Below are positions 34,239 to 42,886 of a stretch of DNA of 64,000 nucleotides, one piece after another. Every line of letters starts with the position of its first letter. Positions within the stretch are counted from its first letter, which is position 1. The position numbers and the translations under genes were made by a program. The notes under the pieces were generated by a model that was not told the origin of the DNA, did not search any database, and was given only the letters and a program-made list of their open reading frames with translations. The DNA lies in contig NZ_LIQG01000020.1 in assembly GCF_001418015.1 (NCBI RefSeq), forward strand, positions 62,001 to 126,000, read 5' to 3'. This stretch comes from Lacinutrix mariniflava (lineage in GTDB: Bacteria; Bacteroidota; Bacteroidia; Flavobacteriales; Flavobacteriaceae).

Positions 34239-34511
34239 GACTTTATATTTTAGTATTAATCTTTTTATTTAAAGATTAAATATAGTGAATGGTTTGATAA
34301 CTATTTATTTTTAATCTGAATTTATTTTCAAAAATGACTAAAGTAATTAAGGAAATAGAACTCTATCAAAGTTATTTCAAAGTTCAATTAAGCTATAAAT
34401 ATTTAAGGTGATCTTACTTTTTGAGTACCAACCACTACCTGTAAGTAATCCCTAAATTTCCCGACTAAGTTTAAAAGCATATACTAATTTAACAAAGAAA
34501 GGAACTCTAGT
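34239..34511. other. intergenic region before the msr genes
   Basis: About 270 bp of AT-rich DNA holding the promoter of the 34-aa gene on one side and of the msr unit on the other. No reading frame, repeat or clear operator seen. Confidence 0.5.
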
Positions 34512-34742
34512 ATGCTTACTTGGAAAAACGTAATTAATTTTACCGTAAAAGGCAATCCAACGCCTGACAAAACAGTCGAAAAAACAGAAAACCAATGGAG
34601 AACTCTACTCACTCCAGAACAGTTTAAAATTACCAGACAAAAAGGAACAGAAGCAGCACTATTCGATTCTACCATAAAATTTAGTTTAGGAACGGGTTGG
34701 TCTAGTTTTACACAACCTATTAAAGAAAGAAACAACAAATGA
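34512..34742 (+). pseudogene. msrB: MsrB remnant with internal deletion
   Basis: 76 codons. The N-terminus (WRTLLTPEQFKITRQKGTEAA) and a later segment (FDSTIKFSLGTGWSSFTQPI) are clear methionine-R-sulfoxide reductase sequence, but the 20-odd residues that normally separate them, including the first CxxC zinc pair, are missing in frame. The chain also ends before the second CxxC and the catalytic RYCxN region. There is no Cys at all, so it cannot be a working MsrB. The frame is open and its TGA overlaps the ATG of msrA (ATGA), so it may survive as a leader that couples translation of msrA. Confidence 0.75.
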
Positions 34743-35278
34743 AAGTTAACAATTTAAAATTAGCCACTTTTGGTGGTGGCTGTTTTTGGTGTACAGAAGC
34801 TGTATTCCAAGAAGTAAAAGGCGTCGAAAAAGTAATCTCTGGTTATTCTGGCGGAAATGTCCCAGGACATCCAACCTATCGTGAGATTTGTTCTGGGTTA
34901 TCAGGACATGCCGAAGTCATACAAATTACGTTTAATGAAACTATAATTTCTTACGAAGAAATTCTCGTTATTTTTATGACTACACACGATCCCACAACCT
35001 TAAATAAACAAGGAGCAGATAGAGGTACACAATACCGATCTGTTATTTATTATCACGATGAAAAACAACAGGAAATTGCAAACATTGTAATTAATGAAGT
35101 CGCAGTGTATTACGATAATCCAATAGTAACAGAACTAAGCGCTTTAACCGTGTTTTACGAAGCAGAAAAAGAACACCAAGATTACTATAGAAGCAATCAA
35201 ACACAAGGCTATTGTAGTTTTGTAATTACGCCTAAGTTAACGAAACTTAGACAGCTTCATGCTGATAAATTGAAATAA
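34739..35278 (+). CDS. msrA: peptide methionine-S-sulfoxide reductase MsrA
   Basis: 179 aa, cytosolic. Active-site motif GGGCFWC with catalytic Cys15, then the family's GYSGGNVPGHPTYREIC, SGHAEVIQI (general acid Glu), HDPTTLNKQGADRGTQYRS and EKEHQDYYR segments; all functional residues present. It reduces the S-epimer of methionine sulfoxide using thioredoxin. The start overlaps the MsrB remnant stop, so it was once part of an msrB-msrA pair. A second, diverged MsrA lies at 40093. A 113-bp tandem repeat array begins 2 bp after its stop. Confidence 0.93.
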   Translation: MKVNNLKLATFGGGCFWCTEAVFQEVKGVEKVISGYSGGNVPGHPTYREICSGLSGHAEVIQITFNETIISYEEILVIFMTTHDPTTLNKQGADRGTQYRSVIYYHDEKQQEIANIVINEVAVYYDNPIVTELSALTVFYEAEKEHQDYYRSNQTQGYCSFVITPKLTKLRQLHADKLK

Positions 35279-35280
35279 TA

Positions 35281-35896
35281 CTGTCACTTCGAGTGATTTG
35301 TGAAGCATGAGCAAATTGTATCGAGAAGCCTTAATTAAACCGTCTTTAAAATACACGAAGCACTCTCATTAACTAAAGAACAAACAATCAATACTGTCAC
35401 TTCGAGTGATTTGTGAAGCATGAGCAAATTGTATCGAGAAGCCTTAATTAAACCGTCTTTGAAATGCACGAAGCACTCTAATTAACTTAAGAACAAATAA
35501 TCAATACTGCCACTTCGAGTGATTTGTGAAGTATGAGCAAATTGTATCGAGAAGCCTTAATTAAACCGTCTTTAAAATACACGAAGCAATCTCATTAACT
35601 AAAGAACAAACAATCAATACTGTCACTTCGAGTGATTTGTGAAGCATGAGCAAATTGTATCGAGAAGCCTTAATTAAACTGTCTTTGAAATACACGAAGC
35701 AATCTCATTAACTGAAGAACAAACAATCAATACTGTCACTTCGAGTGATTTGTGAAGTATGAGCAAATTGTATCGAGAAACCTTAATTAAACCGTCTTTG
35801 AAATGCACGACGTACTCTCATTAACTGAAGAACAAACAATCAATACTGTCACTTCGAGTGATTTGTGAAGTATGAACAAATTGTATCGAGAAGCAA
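35281..35896 (+). repeat. 113-bp tandem repeat array derived from a REP-like element
   Basis: Starts of the unit at 35281, 35394, 35507, 35620, 35733 and 35846: exactly 113 bp apart, five full copies plus a partial sixth of about 50 bp. Each unit contains CTGTCACTTCGAGTGATTTG, GAGCAAATTGTATCGAGAAG, then AACCGTCTTTxAAATxCACGAAGCA and GAACAAACAATCAATA. Copies differ at only a few positions. The partial copy is the dispersed REP-like element alone, so the linker was amplified with it. There is no gene in this 630-bp gap between msrA and the redoxin gene. Confidence 0.92.
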
Positions 35897-35910
35897 TAAC
35901 ATAAAACAAC

Positions 35911-36402
35911 ATGTCAAACACAACAAAAGAAACACCTATACAACGCGCACAAGAATTTAATGTAAAACAATGGATTGATGCCAACGGAAATAAAACAGAA
36001 CAAATAAAACTGTCCGATTTTAAAGGACAGTTTAAAATACTTTATTGTTTCCAAAGTTCGTGTCCAGGATGCCACAGCAAAGGACTACCAGATTTAAAGA
36101 AAATGGTTGAGGGTTTAAAAGACAATAAAAATATTACATTTCTTGCTATACAAACAGTATTCGAAGGACACGAAAGTAATACCTACGAGAAGCTAATAGA
36201 AACGCAGAAACAGTACAATTTAAAAATACCATTTGGTCATGATGCTGGAGACGATAACAAATCGCATTCTAACATAATGGCAAACTATAAAACTGGTGGA
36301 ACGCCTTGGTTTATAATAATCGACAAGCATGATAATATTGTGTTTAGTGATTTTAGTTTAAATCCTGATGCTGCTATTCAGTTTTTAAAAACATTAAAAT
36401 AA
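35911..36402 (+). CDS. thioredoxin-like redoxin (AhpC/TlpA type)
   Basis: 163 aa without signal peptide, so cytosolic. Thioredoxin fold with ILYCFQSSCPGCHSKGLPD: the redox pair is CPGC at about residues 55-58, and the cis-Pro lies in GGTPWFIIID (about 130). Longer than thioredoxin and shaped like AhpC/TSA-TlpA redoxins. The glutaredoxin-like gene starts directly after its stop, so the two are cotranscribed. It may reduce MsrA or act on organic peroxides or mixed disulfides; the partner is inferred from the neighbourhood. It begins 15 bp after the tandem repeat array, whose last copies would lie in its 5' region. Confidence 0.85.
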   Translation: MSNTTKETPIQRAQEFNVKQWIDANGNKTEQIKLSDFKGQFKILYCFQSSCPGCHSKGLPDLKKMVEGLKDNKNITFLAIQTVFEGHESNTYEKLIETQKQYNLKIPFGHDAGDDNKSHSNIMANYKTGGTPWFIIIDKHDNIVFSDFSLNPDAAIQFLKTLK

Positions 36403-36651
36403 ATGAATGCAGATATTATACTTTATGGTGCCGAAAGGTGCCATAAAACAAAATACTATCAGTCTTTTTTAAAGAATGAAAATTTAAAATTCACTTTCTT
36501 AGATGTTGAAGAAAATGAAACGAATGCAAACGCTTTAAAGAACTTATACGCCAATAAGAAACTCAATTTTCCAACAATTACTATAGGAAACAAACGTTTA
36601 AGAAACCCTAACGATAAAGTCTTAAAAAAATGGATAGAGAAAGTGAAATAG
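36403..36651 (+). CDS. glutaredoxin-like protein
   Basis: 82 aa. Glutaredoxin fold: DIILYGAERCHKTKYY with Cys13 in a CHKT motif (monothiol-like, since the second Cys of CxxC is replaced by Thr), FTFLDVEENETNA, cis-Pro in LNFPTITIG (about 62) and the NPNDKVLKKWIE C-terminus. The start codon follows the redoxin stop without a gap, and the downstream hydrolase and SelO genes lie on the same strand. Glutaredoxin is a reported target of SelO AMPylation in E. coli, so a functional link with the selO gene at 37554 is possible. Confidence 0.8.
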   Translation: MNADIILYGAERCHKTKYYQSFLKNENLKFTFLDVEENETNANALKNLYANKKLNFPTITIGNKRLRNPNDKVLKKWIEKVK

Positions 36652-36698
36652 AATTTGTTAATGCCAATTATTGGCATAGCTTAGCATTAAAAAAAAGA

Positions 36699-37532
36699 AT
36701 GCATTACAAATTAATTTATCTTGCGTTACTCTCTCTACTACTCTTTAATTGTGCATCGCGTAAAATTAAAGATGTTTCATATATAACGAAGACAGAAACA
36801 AAGGCAGAAATTAAACCAACGCTAAACATTTTTGAGCCCAGAAATACTGAGGCTCTTAAAAATCCTGTGGTAATATTTGTACATGGTGGATATTGGACAG
36901 AAGGTGATAAAAAAACCTATGGTTTTTTAGGTAGAAATTTCGCTAAAAAAGAGGTTGTAACAGTAATTCCTGGCTACACATTAAGTCCGAATGCTAGTTA
37001 TAACGACATGGCTAAAGAAATTGCTGAAGCTGTAGAATGGACCGTTAATAACATCGAAAAATATAAAGGTGATCCCGAACAAATTTATTTAATGGGACAC
37101 AGTGCTGGAGGGCATTTAATTGCATTAATAACAACAAACCCTAAATATTTAAAAGATAAGAGTGTTGTAAAAGGTGTTATTTTAAATGATGCTGCTGCGT
37201 TAGACATGAAATCGTATTTAGATAAAAATCCACCAACTAGTAAATATCACTACGATGTTACGTGGACGAAAGATCCTGATAATTGGAAAGATGCTTCGCC
37301 TATTTATTTTTTAGATAAAACGGCACCTCCTTTTTTAATATATGTAGGCGAAAAAACATATCCATCAATAATTACACAAAATGCCTCTTTTGTTGACGCT
37401 TTAAAACCGTTTCAACCAGATGTAAAGCAACTGTTTTTGGATAAAAAACATGTAGCAATGATGTCTCATTATGTCTTTCCATGGACTAAAAGATACGACG
37501 AGATACTAGAATTTATTAGTAAGAATAAATAA
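36699..37532 (+). CDS. alpha/beta hydrolase lipoprotein
   Basis: 277 aa from the ATG at 36699; the longer frame overlaps the glutaredoxin gene and lacks a signal. Lipoprotein signal LLLFNC with Cys near residue 16. Hydrolase motifs: VIFVHGGYWTEGD (HGG oxyanion region, about residue 58), LMGHSAGGHLIAL (nucleophile Ser about 141) and LDKKHVAMMSHY with the likely catalytic His. The HGGxW pattern is that of kynurenine formamidase-like and carboxylesterase-like (BD-FAE/Est) enzymes; the substrate is unknown. A short TGCCAATTATTGGCA palindrome lies just upstream. Confidence 0.83.
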   Translation: MHYKLIYLALLSLLLFNCASRKIKDVSYITKTETKAEIKPTLNIFEPRNTEALKNPVVIFVHGGYWTEGDKKTYGFLGRNFAKKEVVTVIPGYTLSPNASYNDMAKEIAEAVEWTVNNIEKYKGDPEQIYLMGHSAGGHLIALITTNPKYLKDKSVVKGVILNDAAALDMKSYLDKNPPTSKYHYDVTWTKDPDNWKDASPIYFLDKTAPPFLIYVGEKTYPSIITQNASFVDALKPFQPDVKQLFLDKKHVAMMSHYVFPWTKRYDEILEFISKNK

Positions 37533-37553
37533 TTTATTATTTAAAAGAAAACA

Positions 37554-39116
37554 ATGCAACTCAATATAAAAGATAAATTTAATAAAGAATTACCAGCAGA
37601 TCCTATTCTTGAAAACACAAGAAGACAGGTTGAAAAAGCCTGTTTTTCTTACGCTACTCCAAAACAAACTGAAAAACCAGAGTTATTACATGTCTCTCCA
37701 GAAATGCTTAAAAACTTAGGCCTAACGGAAGAAGATGCTAAAAGCGAAGCCTTTTTAAAAACCTTTACAGGCAATAGCGTCTTACCAAATACCAAACCTT
37801 ATGCTATGTGCTATGGTGGACACCAATTTGGAAATTGGGCAGGACAATTAGGAGATGGTCGCGCTATTAATTTAACCGAAGTCGAACATGACAATAAAAC
37901 TTGGGCAATACAACTTAAAGGCGCTGGAGAAACACCTTACTCTCGTACTGCAGATGGTTTAGCGGTATTACGCTCTTCTGTTCGTGAGTATTTATGTAGT
38001 GAAGCTATGTATCACTTAGGCGTGCCAACAACACGAGCTTTGTCGTTATCGCTTTCTGGTGATCAAGTATTAAGAGATATGTTGTACGATGGTAATGCTG
38101 CTTACGAGAAAGGCGCTATTGTCTGTCGTGTAGCACCTAGTTTTTTACGCTTTGGAAGTTACCAATTATTGGCAGCAAGACAAGATAAAGACACACTTAA
38201 AACGTTAGTGGATTATACGATTAAACATCACTTTCCGCATTTAGGAACACCATCTAAAGACACCTATTTACAGTTTTTTCAAACGGTTGTAGACACGACT
38301 TTAAAAATGATTATTCATTGGCAACGTGTGGGTTTTGTACATGGTGTCATGAACACAGATAACCTTTCTATCTTAGGTCAAACTATAGATTATGGACCTT
38401 ATGGTTGGTTAGAAGGTTACGATAATAATTGGACGCCAAATACTACAGACAGGCAACATAAACGCTATCGTTTTGGTGCACAGTTAGACGTTGGACTTTG
38501 GAACTTGTTTCAGCTCGCAAATGCGTTATTACTTTTAATTGAAGAAGCCGAAGGACTAGAACTCATTTTAAATGGTTACAGAGAAAAAGCAGCGACTCAA
38601 TATTTAGAGATGATGCGAAGTAAACTAGGCTTATTTTCTACTGAAGAAAACGATGCACAATTAGTATCGAACTTAGAAGAAACCTTGCAGTTAACCGAAA
38701 CAGATATGACGCTATTTTTTAGAAATTTAAGCCATTTTTCTGCTGATAAACCTTCGGAAGGACTAGACCTGATTAAAGATGCTTTTTATGCTTTAGATGA
38801 AGTGTCCGATGACATAAAACAACAATGGAATACTTGGTTTAAAACTTATGCAGACCGTTTACAAAACGAAACGCTTTCAGCTGAAGACCGACAAACTAAA
38901 ATGAACCGTATTAACCCTAAATACGTGTTGCGTAATTATATGTCGCAACTCGCTATAGATGCTGCCGACAAAGGTGATTATCATTTAATAGACGAATTGT
39001 TTAATCTACTAAAAAAACCTTACGATGAACAGCCTGAAAACCAAAAATGGTTTGCTAAACGTCCAGATTGGGCTAGAAACAAAGTAGGTTGCTCGATGTT
39101 ATCTTGCAGTTCGTAA
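37554..39116 (+). CDS. selO: SelO family protein adenylyltransferase (YdiU)
   Basis: 520 aa, full length. SelO is a pseudokinase that transfers AMP from ATP to Ser, Thr or Tyr of target proteins and takes part in oxidative stress responses. Family motifs are visible: YGGHQFGNWAGQLGDGRAI (about residue 87), QLKGAGETPYSRTADG (about 120), VPTTRALSLSLSGDQV, VHGVMNTDNLSILG (catalytic-loop equivalent, about 266), TIDYGPYGWLEGY and the Cys-containing C-terminus SMLSCSS in place of the selenocysteine of animal enzymes. Neighbours encode glutaredoxin, redoxin and MsrA proteins, which fits a thiol-redox role. Confidence 0.93.
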   Translation: MQLNIKDKFNKELPADPILENTRRQVEKACFSYATPKQTEKPELLHVSPEMLKNLGLTEEDAKSEAFLKTFTGNSVLPNTKPYAMCYGGHQFGNWAGQLGDGRAINLTEVEHDNKTWAIQLKGAGETPYSRTADGLAVLRSSVREYLCSEAMYHLGVPTTRALSLSLSGDQVLRDMLYDGNAAYEKGAIVCRVAPSFLRFGSYQLLAARQDKDTLKTLVDYTIKHHFPHLGTPSKDTYLQFFQTVVDTTLKMIIHWQRVGFVHGVMNTDNLSILGQTIDYGPYGWLEGYDNNWTPNTTDRQHKRYRFGAQLDVGLWNLFQLANALLLLIEEAEGLELILNGYREKAATQYLEMMRSKLGLFSTEENDAQLVSNLEETLQLTETDMTLFFRNLSHFSADKPSEGLDLIKDAFYALDEVSDDIKQQWNTWFKTYADRLQNETLSAEDRQTKMNRINPKYVLRNYMSQLAIDAADKGDYHLIDELFNLLKKPYDEQPENQKWFAKRPDWARNKVGCSMLSCSS

Positions 39117-39157
39117 ACTACACTTTACTTAATAAAATTGATATCAAAATTTAAAAT

Positions 39158-40102
39158 ATGACATTAGGATTAGGAACAGCGGCTCTTGGAAGACCTCAAT
39201 ATATAAATGTACGTTTAGAGAATAGTAATAATTCTGATTTAGAAACCTTTAGAAAACAGAGTTTTTCTGTTTTAGAGCATGCTTACCATTTAGGCGTTAG
39301 GTATTTTGACACCGCTACAGGTTATGGTTTGGCTGAAAATTTACTTTTAGAATGGCTAAAAACCAAAAACGATTCTAGTATTGAAATCGCAACAAAATGG
39401 GGATACACTTATGTTGCAAATTTTAATGCTAACGCAAAAGTTCACGAGGTAAAAGAACACAGTTTAGAGAAACTAATCGAGCAATGGGAAGTCTCTAAAC
39501 CGTTTTTGCCATACTTAAAAGTGTATCAAATACATTCGGCAACTTTAGAAACTGGTGTTCTAAAAAATGCGGCTGTTTTAGAACACTTAATGTTTTTAAA
39601 GAAAGAACACAACATAAAAATAGGATTAACAACAACAGGAACAAACCAAGTTGAAGTTATAAAAGAAGCTTTAAATGTTGTGATTAATGGTGAACAATTG
39701 TTCGATCTCTTTCAAGTGACTTATAACTTTTTAGATCAAAGTTTAAGTACTATCTATACTGAATTGATAAGACAGAATAAAGCGATTGTTATAAAAGAAG
39801 CTTTGGCTAATGGTCGTATTTTTAAGAATGAAAAATATCCACATTATAAAGAGTTATACTCTGCTTTAGAGCGTTTATCTATAAAACACAACGTTGGTGT
39901 GGATGCTATTTCATTAAAATATTGTGAGCAAACCATACCTAATAGTATTGTTTTAAGTGGTGCAAGCAGTATTAAGCAATTAGAAGAGAATTTAAAAACA
40001 AATTTATTTTCACTCTCTAAAAGCGATATCGAACTTTTAAATACTTTTAAAGCGACTCCAGAATCTTACTGGAAAGAAAGAAAAAACCTAGAATGGAATT
40101 AA
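39158..40102 (+). CDS. aldo/keto reductase
   Basis: 314 aa TIM-barrel oxidoreductase. Signatures: LGTAALGRPQY at the N-terminus, GVRYFDTATGYGLAENLLLEWL (catalytic Asp and Tyr, about residue 50-56), EIATKWGYTYV (catalytic Lys), a later LFQVTYNFLDQ and the NADP-binding end IVLSGASSIKQLEENL. It reduces carbonyls with NAD(P)H; the substrate is unknown. The gene lies 41 bp behind selO, and its 3' end overlaps the diverged msrA gene by 10 bp, so both are probably translated from one mRNA. Confidence 0.87.
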   Translation: MTLGLGTAALGRPQYINVRLENSNNSDLETFRKQSFSVLEHAYHLGVRYFDTATGYGLAENLLLEWLKTKNDSSIEIATKWGYTYVANFNANAKVHEVKEHSLEKLIEQWEVSKPFLPYLKVYQIHSATLETGVLKNAAVLEHLMFLKKEHNIKIGLTTTGTNQVEVIKEALNVVINGEQLFDLFQVTYNFLDQSLSTIYTELIRQNKAIVIKEALANGRIFKNEKYPHYKELYSALERLSIKHNVGVDAISLKYCEQTIPNSIVLSGASSIKQLEENLKTNLFSLSKSDIELLNTFKATPESYWKERKNLEWN

Positions 40103-40581
40103 CCAAAATCGCATTTGGTGGTGGTTGCCATTGGTGTACAGAAGCGGTGTTTCAATCGTTAAAAGGTGTAGAAAAAGTAGAACAAGGCTTTGTGGCTTCG
40201 GTAGATGAAAACAGTAGTTTTTCTGAAGCTGTAATTGTGCATTTTCAAGTTGAAGACATTACTTTAAAAACCTTAATAGAAGTGCATTTACTAACGCATA
40301 AAAGCACGAGTAATCATTCTATGCGCAAAAAATACCGATCGGCTATTTATAGTTTTTCAGACAGTCAAAACAAAGAAGCTACAGTTTTACTTGATAATTT
40401 TCAAGAACAGTTTAATAAAAAAATTATTACACAGATTTATCCGTTTTCAGCATTTAAAGCTTCGGAAGAAGTTTTTCAGAATTACTATTTAAAAAATCCT
40501 GCTAAACCATTTTGTAAACAATTTATTAATCCTAAATTAGAGGTTATAAAAAAGAAATTCTCGAATTATGCGTCATTGTAA
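40093..40581 (+). CDS. diverged MsrA-like protein
   Basis: 162 aa. Same fold outline as MsrA (FGGGCHWCTEAVFQSLKGVEKV, MRKKYRSAIYSF, FQNYYLKNPAKPFCKQFI), but the active-site motif is GCHWC rather than GCFWC, and the substrate-pocket segments GYxGG, PTYxxV and GHAE are lost or altered. Catalytic Cys12 is kept, along with a Cys in the C-terminal segment near residue 145. It may be a specialised or weakened methionine sulfoxide reductase, or a redox sensor. It overlaps the aldo/keto reductase gene by 10 bp. The normal MsrA lies at 34739. Confidence 0.75.
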   Translation: MELTKIAFGGGCHWCTEAVFQSLKGVEKVEQGFVASVDENSSFSEAVIVHFQVEDITLKTLIEVHLLTHKSTSNHSMRKKYRSAIYSFSDSQNKEATVLLDNFQEQFNKKIITQIYPFSAFKASEEVFQNYYLKNPAKPFCKQFINPKLEVIKKKFSNYASL

Positions 40582-40831
40582 TACTGATAGTTATCGGGAT
40601 CGCAATGACGGTTTAAATGGAGTGATTTTTTATGCATTAAGGATTGAACAATTGTTGGAGCTCCTCGCAGAGAGCGACTTGTGAAAGCCTGACGTTTTGC
40701 CTTTTTTAGGCAAAAGGTAATGCCCAAATTATTATTAGAGAATATTAATTTATTGAGTTTCCCACTTTACTGAATCGAGTTCAGCATAAATCGTGGGAAT
40801 TACGAAATTTCTGCTAAGGCCGAAAATTCTT
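40582..40831. repeat. intergenic palindromic elements
   Basis: A hairpin CGTCATTG (40571-40578) / CAATGACG (40603-40610) starts in the end of the preceding gene and may act as its terminator or be a REP-type unit. A second hairpin TTTTGCCT/AGGCAAAA (40695-40715) followed by GGTAATGCCC resembles the segment around 47045-47115 (TTTTGC/GCAAAA and GTAATGCCCAACTTC), so both belong to a dispersed repeat family. No gene. Confidence 0.55.
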
Positions 40832-42133
40832 ATGAAAAACAACAAAAAAATAGGATTAAGCTTATCTGGTGGTGGTTATCGTGCGACTATTTACCATTTA
40901 GGGACTTTAAAAAAGCTTAAGGAATTAGAGATACTTGATACGGTTGATGTTATTTCTACTAATTCTGGTGGTTCTATTACTGGCGCAACTTATGGTTTAC
41001 ATGAAGGTGATTTTGAAGCCTTTGAGGACACCATTAGAAAAGGTGTAAAACGTAGTGTTATTAAAGGTGTTTTGACTTCTTGGCGCTTTATATTAGTGTT
41101 TATTGCGTCTCTTTTTTGGGTGTTAACGATACTCTATTTATTGGCTAATGGTTATGCCTATTCTAGTTTTGGGTTACTAATTGCTTTAATTATTGTGTTT
41201 TTATTGTTTCAGTTTAACCTCTTCCCTATTAGTAAGTTAAACGAGAGGATGTATAATAGGTTTTTCTTTAAAAACAAAACACTTAAGCATTTACGTAAAG
41301 ATGTAAGATTTGCTATAAATACTACAAATTTAGAAAGTGGGCGTTTGTTTACGTTTAGCAATGATACTATGGGAGATTCGGCTTACGATTTTCCTTCGGA
41401 TGATGATGAACCTATAAAATTTGAGTCGGATAATTTTCCTATCGCTCGTGCTGTTGCAGCTTCTACTGCTGTACCGTTTGTGTTTACTCCTATTAAAATT
41501 GATAAAAAGTTTTTTAGTAATATCGAGGATACCAAGCGTGCAACACCGCGATTAGTAGATGGTGGTGTTTACGACAACCAAGGTGCGCATAAAATTACGC
41601 AGACCAAAAGTGCTTACGGAAGTCAGATTGTTATTATTAGCGATGCTGGAAATGCGATGCCTTTTAAAAATTCGTATAGAAATACGTTAACTATGCTTAT
41701 TAGAACCAGCGAAGTGTTTATGAATAGGATTAAAAACCTGCAAATGGTACAATATCTATATGAGAATCATAACAACCAAAAACGTGAGATTGCCTACCAA
41801 TCGCTTGGTTGGGAGATTGAAGATTCTATTCCTAAATTTATAGATGGTGTTAAAGATGGTATTATTTTACCTCAGGTTTTAGAACACCATAATATTACGG
41901 AAACTGATGTTAGCAATAAAGACTGGACCACCATTAAAAACAAGCTAAAAGCGAGTATAGACTACAAAACTATAATTGCTAATGCGAATACAAAAGCGCA
42001 ACTAGAAATTGCAAGAAGTGTAAGCACTAATTTAACGCCTTTAAAAGACGAAGAGATTGATGCTTTAATAAATCATGCTTCGGTTTTAACCGAAATACAA
42101 GTAAAATTGTATTGTGTGAGTTTGTTTGAGTGA
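40832..42133 (+). CDS. patatin-like phospholipase with membrane segments
   Basis: 433 aa from the ATG at 40832, where the patatin start GLSLSGGGYRATIYHLG begins a few residues in; the longer frame is not conserved-looking. The oxyanion GGGxR is present. The nucleophile region reads DVISTNSGGSITGA, with Ser in an N-S-G-G-S setting (the usual GxSxG has Asn in place of the first Gly). The dyad Asp is in LVDGGVYDNQG (about residue 245). Between them are two hydrophobic stretches (about 85-130) that look membrane-embedded. It is predicted to hydrolyse acyl esters at the inner membrane. A strong terminator follows at 42162. Confidence 0.83.
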   Translation: MKNNKKIGLSLSGGGYRATIYHLGTLKKLKELEILDTVDVISTNSGGSITGATYGLHEGDFEAFEDTIRKGVKRSVIKGVLTSWRFILVFIASLFWVLTILYLLANGYAYSSFGLLIALIIVFLLFQFNLFPISKLNERMYNRFFFKNKTLKHLRKDVRFAINTTNLESGRLFTFSNDTMGDSAYDFPSDDDEPIKFESDNFPIARAVAASTAVPFVFTPIKIDKKFFSNIEDTKRATPRLVDGGVYDNQGAHKITQTKSAYGSQIVIISDAGNAMPFKNSYRNTLTMLIRTSEVFMNRIKNLQMVQYLYENHNNQKREIAYQSLGWEIEDSIPKFIDGVKDGIILPQVLEHHNITETDVSNKDWTTIKNKLKASIDYKTIIANANTKAQLEIARSVSTNLTPLKDEEIDALINHASVLTEIQVKLYCVSLFE

Positions 42134-42161
42134 TAAGTTAAAAACCAGAATATATTAAACG

Positions 42162-42194
42162 AAAAAACCAGAACAATTACTGCTCTGGTTTTTT
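42162..42194. terminator. intrinsic terminator between patatin and YceI genes
   Basis: Stem AAAAAACCAGA / TCTGGTTTTTT with an 11-base loop, A-run and T-run on either side. It can serve both the + strand patatin gene and the - strand YceI gene. Confidence 0.85.
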
Positions 42195-42230
42195 AATATT
42201 TACTATTCTGTTTATATAAATACGGTTTGC

Positions 42231-42791
42231 TTAAAACTGTAAGTCTACTACTAGATCAAACTCGTCGTAAATTGCTTTGTCTTTTAAGCCTTCGAAAAAA
42301 CTAGCAGAACCATATTTTATATCATATTTCGTTCTATCTACTTTTAATGTTGCTGTTGCTTTACTTCCATATACAGATACATTTACTGTTACAGGATTTG
42401 TTTTGTCTTTAATAGTTAAATCTCCCGTAACTGTGTATGAGTTTTTACCTGAAGCTTCTACTTTTGTAAATACTAACTTTGATGTTGTAAATTTCTCTAC
42501 ACCAAAAAAATCATCAGATTTTATGTGTCCTTCAAATTTACCTTTGTATTCTCCTTCTAAATCTGTTGTATTAATAGTTGTCATGTCGATTACAAACGCT
42601 CCTCCTGTTAATACGTTATCTTTAAAAATTAAATCTCCAGATTGTAGTGCAATTGTACCTTGGTGTGCTCCTGTAACTTTGTAGCCTTTCCAAACGACTT
42701 TACTCTCTGCTGTGTTAATAGTTTTGTTTTGTGCTAAAACTGTTGTTGTAAATAATGCAAATGTTATAATTGCTGTTAAAACTTTTTTCAT
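42231..42791 (-). CDS. YceI family periplasmic protein
   Basis: 186 aa. Signal peptide (residues 1-20, ending VLAQ). The lipocalin-like YceI fold is seen from SKVVWKGYKVTGAHQGT, the KSDDFFGVEKFTTSKLVFT segment (about residue 91), TVTGDLTIKDKTNPV and FDLVVDLQF at the C-terminus. Family members bind isoprenoid-like lipids in the periplasm, and many are induced by stress; the ligand here is unknown. It may be controlled by the neighbouring Crp/Fnr-type gene (42887), whose stop lies 95 bp upstream on the same strand. Confidence 0.9.
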   Translation of the reverse strand: MKKVLTAIITFALFTTTVLAQNKTINTAESKVVWKGYKVTGAHQGTIALQSGDLIFKDNVLTGGAFVIDMTTINTTDLEGEYKGKFEGHIKSDDFFGVEKFTTSKLVFTKVEASGKNSYTVTGDLTIKDKTNPVTVNVSVYGSKATATLKVDRTKYDIKYGSASFFEGLKDKAIYDEFDLVVDLQF

Positions 42792-42886
42792 TTTTGTATG
42801 TTTTTATATTATGCCACAAAGATCTCACAACAATAGAACATAAAAGATGACCTAGTTTATTAAATGATGTTAATCTAGATTAACAT

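Noticed and set aside
35281-35896. Regularly spaced repeats that could suggest a CRISPR array
   Set aside because: The whole 113-bp unit is repeated, including the would-be spacers, and no cas gene is near. It is a plain tandem repeat.
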